Assembly: GCF_963678635.1 (NCBI RefSeq)
Contig: NC_087067.1
Span: forward strand, 18,297,639-18,361,638
Length of the DNA: 64,000 nt
Direction of reading: 5' to 3'
Source: Symsagittifera roscoffensis
Lineage: Eukaryota > Xenacoelomorpha > Acoela > Convolutidae
Both the position numbers and the translations under genes were made by a program. A model generated the notes under the pieces. It saw only the letters and a program-made list of their open reading frames with translations. It ran no database searches and was not told the DNA's origin. Within the stretch, counting starts at the first letter, position 1. Every line of letters begins with the position of its first letter. Positions 62,345 through 64,000 of this stretch are shown here, piece by piece.

Positions 62345-62426
62345 TGACAGATGTGGGATTCGCACCTTTTAATCTGAAGATTTTGCTCCCTGATCGCAGC
62401 GGCTTAGACCACTCGAACATGCTGCT
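62345..62426 (-). pseudogene. Class C tRNA-Leu-like copy
   Basis: B box GGTGCGAATCC, as at 61449. Confidence 0.6.
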
Positions 62427-62577
62427 TTCGAGTTTTTAGCTTGAAATTGTCAATTAATTTTCAATGCAGAGATTTTTTGTTCTGCATGTTGCAATATCTT
62501 TTAGTCCTTTGAATTGCCAGTACTCGCAATTAGCGTGGTTTGCTGGGGAGACTAAATTTTGAGAAAATATAATTCTT

Positions 62578-62658
62578 TAACAGGAGTGGGATTCGAACCC
62601 ACGCATCCGAAGATACTGCAGCCTGAACGAATTGGTTTTGACGACTCGCCCTGCTGCT
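62578..62658 (-). pseudogene. Strongly decayed tRNA-Leu-like copy
   Basis: T arm, variable arm and 3' acceptor are intact; anticodon stem and D arm are scrambled. Confidence 0.55.
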
Positions 62659-62814
62659 TTTAGGTTTAATATTAAAATTTTGATTTAATTTTTAATCCAG
62701 GGACTTGTTTTGTTTGTTCTGCTTGTTGCAAAATCTTTTAGTCCTTTGAATTGCCAATAGTCGCTATTAGTGTGGTTGGCTAGGAAGACTAATATATTAG
62801 AAAACCTCTTTCTC

Positions 62815-62896
62815 CGACAGATGTGGGATTCGAACCCACTAATCTGAAGATATTGCTCCTTGAACGCAGCGGCTTAGACTACTCGAACATGCTGCT
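62815..62896 (-). pseudogene. Class C tRNA-Leu-like copy
   Basis: Discriminator G; otherwise typical, with CCCAC/GTGGG T stem fully paired. Confidence 0.6.
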
Positions 62897-63053
62897 TTCA
62901 TATTTTATGCTTAAAATTTTCAATTAATTTTCACTCCAGAGAATATTCTTGTTTGTTCCGCAAGTTGCAAAATCTTCTAGTCCTTTGAGTTGCAAATAGT
63001 CGCAATTGGTGTGGTTGGCTAAGGGGACTGAAATATTATAAAACCTCTTTCTC

Positions 63054-63118
63054 TGACAGATATGGGATTCGATACTTCGGCATGATCGCAGCTGCTTAGA
63101 CTACTCGACCATGCTGCT
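63054..63118 (-). pseudogene. tRNA-Leu-like copy with 17-nt internal deletion
   Basis: 65 nt, same joint as 8114-8178. Confidence 0.6.
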
Positions 63119-63273
63119 TTTAAGTTTTCTCTTAAATATTTGAACTAATTTTCGATCCAGAGAATATTTTTGTTTGTTTTGCATGTTCCAAAATCTTCTA
63201 GTCCTTTGAATTGCAATAGTCGCCATTAGTGTGGTTGGCTAGGGAGTCTAAAATATCAGAAAACCTTCTTCTG

Positions 63274-63355
63274 TGACAGGAGGGTGATTCGAACCCACGC
63301 ATCCGAAGATACGTTGACCTGAACGCAGCGCCTTAGACCACTCGGCCATCCTGCC
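63274..63355 (-). tRNA. tRNA-Leu(CAG), damaged
   Basis: Loop TTCAGGT; anticodon stem CAACG; CCTCC acceptor junction. Confidence 0.5.
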
Positions 63356-63511
63356 TTTTCATTAGTCTTTCAAAATCTTTCAAAGTAATTTTCAATCCAG
63401 AGATTTTTTTGTTTATTCTGCTTATTGCAAACACTTCTGGGACTTTGAATTGCTAATACTTGAAATTAGTGTGGTTGGTTAGGGGGACTTAATTCTTAAA
63501 AAACCTCTTTC

Positions 63512-63599
63512 TGACAGTAGTTAGATCGAATCCGTAGATCCGAATCCGTAGATCCAGCGGCCTGAACGCAGCGGCTCAGACCAAGTCGGCCTTGCTGCT
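63512..63599 (-). pseudogene. Strongly decayed tRNA-Leu-like copy
   Basis: T and variable arms are replaced by a 14-bp direct repeat (63528-63541, 63542-63555). CAG loop and part of the D arm remain. Confidence 0.5.
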
Positions 63600-63785
63600 T
63601 TTATGGCTCAAGCTTTAATTTTTCAACTAATTTTCAATTATTTTTCAATCCGGAGAATGTTTTTGGTTATTCCGCTTTTTTTGTTTGTTCTGTTTGTTGC
63701 AAAATCTTTCAGTTCTTTGATTTATCAATAGTCGCTATTAGTGTGATTGGCTAGGGAGACTAAAATATTAGAAAACCTCTTTCTC

Positions 63786-63867
63786 CGACAGATGTGGGAT
63801 TCGAACCCACTAATCTGAAGATATTGCTCCTTAAACGCAGCGGCTGAGACTACTCGAACGTGCTGCT
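63786..63867 (-). pseudogene. Class C tRNA-Leu-like copy
   Basis: Loop TTAAGGA would give AAG; T stem paired; acceptor broken. 63868-64000 is spacer only. Confidence 0.6.
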
Positions 63868-64000
63868 TTCATATTTAATGCTGAAAATTTTCAATTAATT
63901 TTCACTCCAGAGAATGTTTTTTTTTTGTTCCGCAAGTTGCAAAATCTTCTAGTCCTTTGAATTGCCAATAGTCGCAATTGGTTTGGTTGGCTAAGGCGAC

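Larger units (their letters stand above)
7752..64000 (-). repeat. Right block of tRNA-Leu tandem array
   Basis: About 240 monomers of about 235-245 bp, all minus strand. From about 23 kb to 51 kb the A-B-C order is regular and copies are nearly identical. Towards both ends, classes are mixed and decay increases. Inter-gene stretches of about 155 bp hold only spacer. Confidence 0.92.

Noticed and set aside
184..63355. Intron-containing tRNA-Leu
   Set aside because: Anticodon loops are seven bases and directly followed by the 3' stem in all intact copies.
1..64000. CRISPR array (regular repeats with spacers)
   Set aside because: The repeats fold as tRNAs, the spacers are also repeated rather than unique, and the unit is far too long.
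1..64000. Bacterial, plastid or mitochondrial tRNA cluster
   Set aside because: AAG anticodon with intact A and B boxes, no encoded CCA, single isotype and no protein genes indicate nuclear Pol III genes.

Overview
The window is almost entirely a tandem array of leucine tRNA genes and their decayed relatives, all on the minus strand, interrupted once by about 2.2 kb of unrelated DNA (about 5559-7751). I see no protein-coding gene. The short reading frames, including the recurring VGFEPT-type peptides, are translations across tRNA genes. The host is a eukaryote. The tRNAs are nuclear-type: anticodon AAG (A34, a eukaryotic habit for Leu), no encoded CCA, intact internal A and B boxes, T-runs after the 3' end, and a body I recall as very close to animal tRNA-Leu(CAG). 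The DNA is AT-rich. I cannot name the species.

The array has about 265 monomers of about 235-245 bp, each an 82-nt tRNA-related segment plus a spacer of about 155 bp. All spacers share landmarks (CAATCCAG, a T-rich stretch with TTCTGC, TTTGAATTGC), so every monomer descends from one ancestral unit. I use these class names below. A = tRNA-Leu(CAG), loop TTCAGGT. B = tRNA-Leu(AAG), loop TTAAGGC. T = tRNA-Leu(TAG), loop TTTAGGC. C = full-length degenerate copy with broken acceptor, D and anticodon stems. D = 31-nt remnant of only the T arm and 3' acceptor strand. E = near full-length copy with anticodon ATG and a damaged T stem. There are about 160 full-length Leu-type genes, 69 class C, 16 class D, 4 class E and about a dozen truncated or deleted copies.

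Layout on the plus strand: 1-5558 is a diverged array with a 949-bp duplication. 5559-7751 is the interruption, with hairpins and a repeated GGAGGGT motif. 7752-22900 is a diverged mosaic with class D and T and with 501-, 1190- and 2020-bp duplications. 23000-31700 has 1103- and 2692-bp super-duplications. 31000-51000 is a homogeneous A-B-C higher-order repeat (about 715 bp), with a derived five-module 1223-bp form that has lost one C. 51000-62200 mixes A, B, T, C and D with 692-, 895-, 1863- and 2061-bp duplications. 62300-64000 is heavily decayed edge. This resembles the age gradient of satellite DNA: young identical units in the middle and old ones at the edges.

The isoacceptors differ essentially only at positions 34 and 38 of one shared body. 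A few copies with intact bodies carry non-leucine anticodons (AAT, TAT, AAA). The locus therefore behaves both as a tRNA gene family and as a higher-order satellite.
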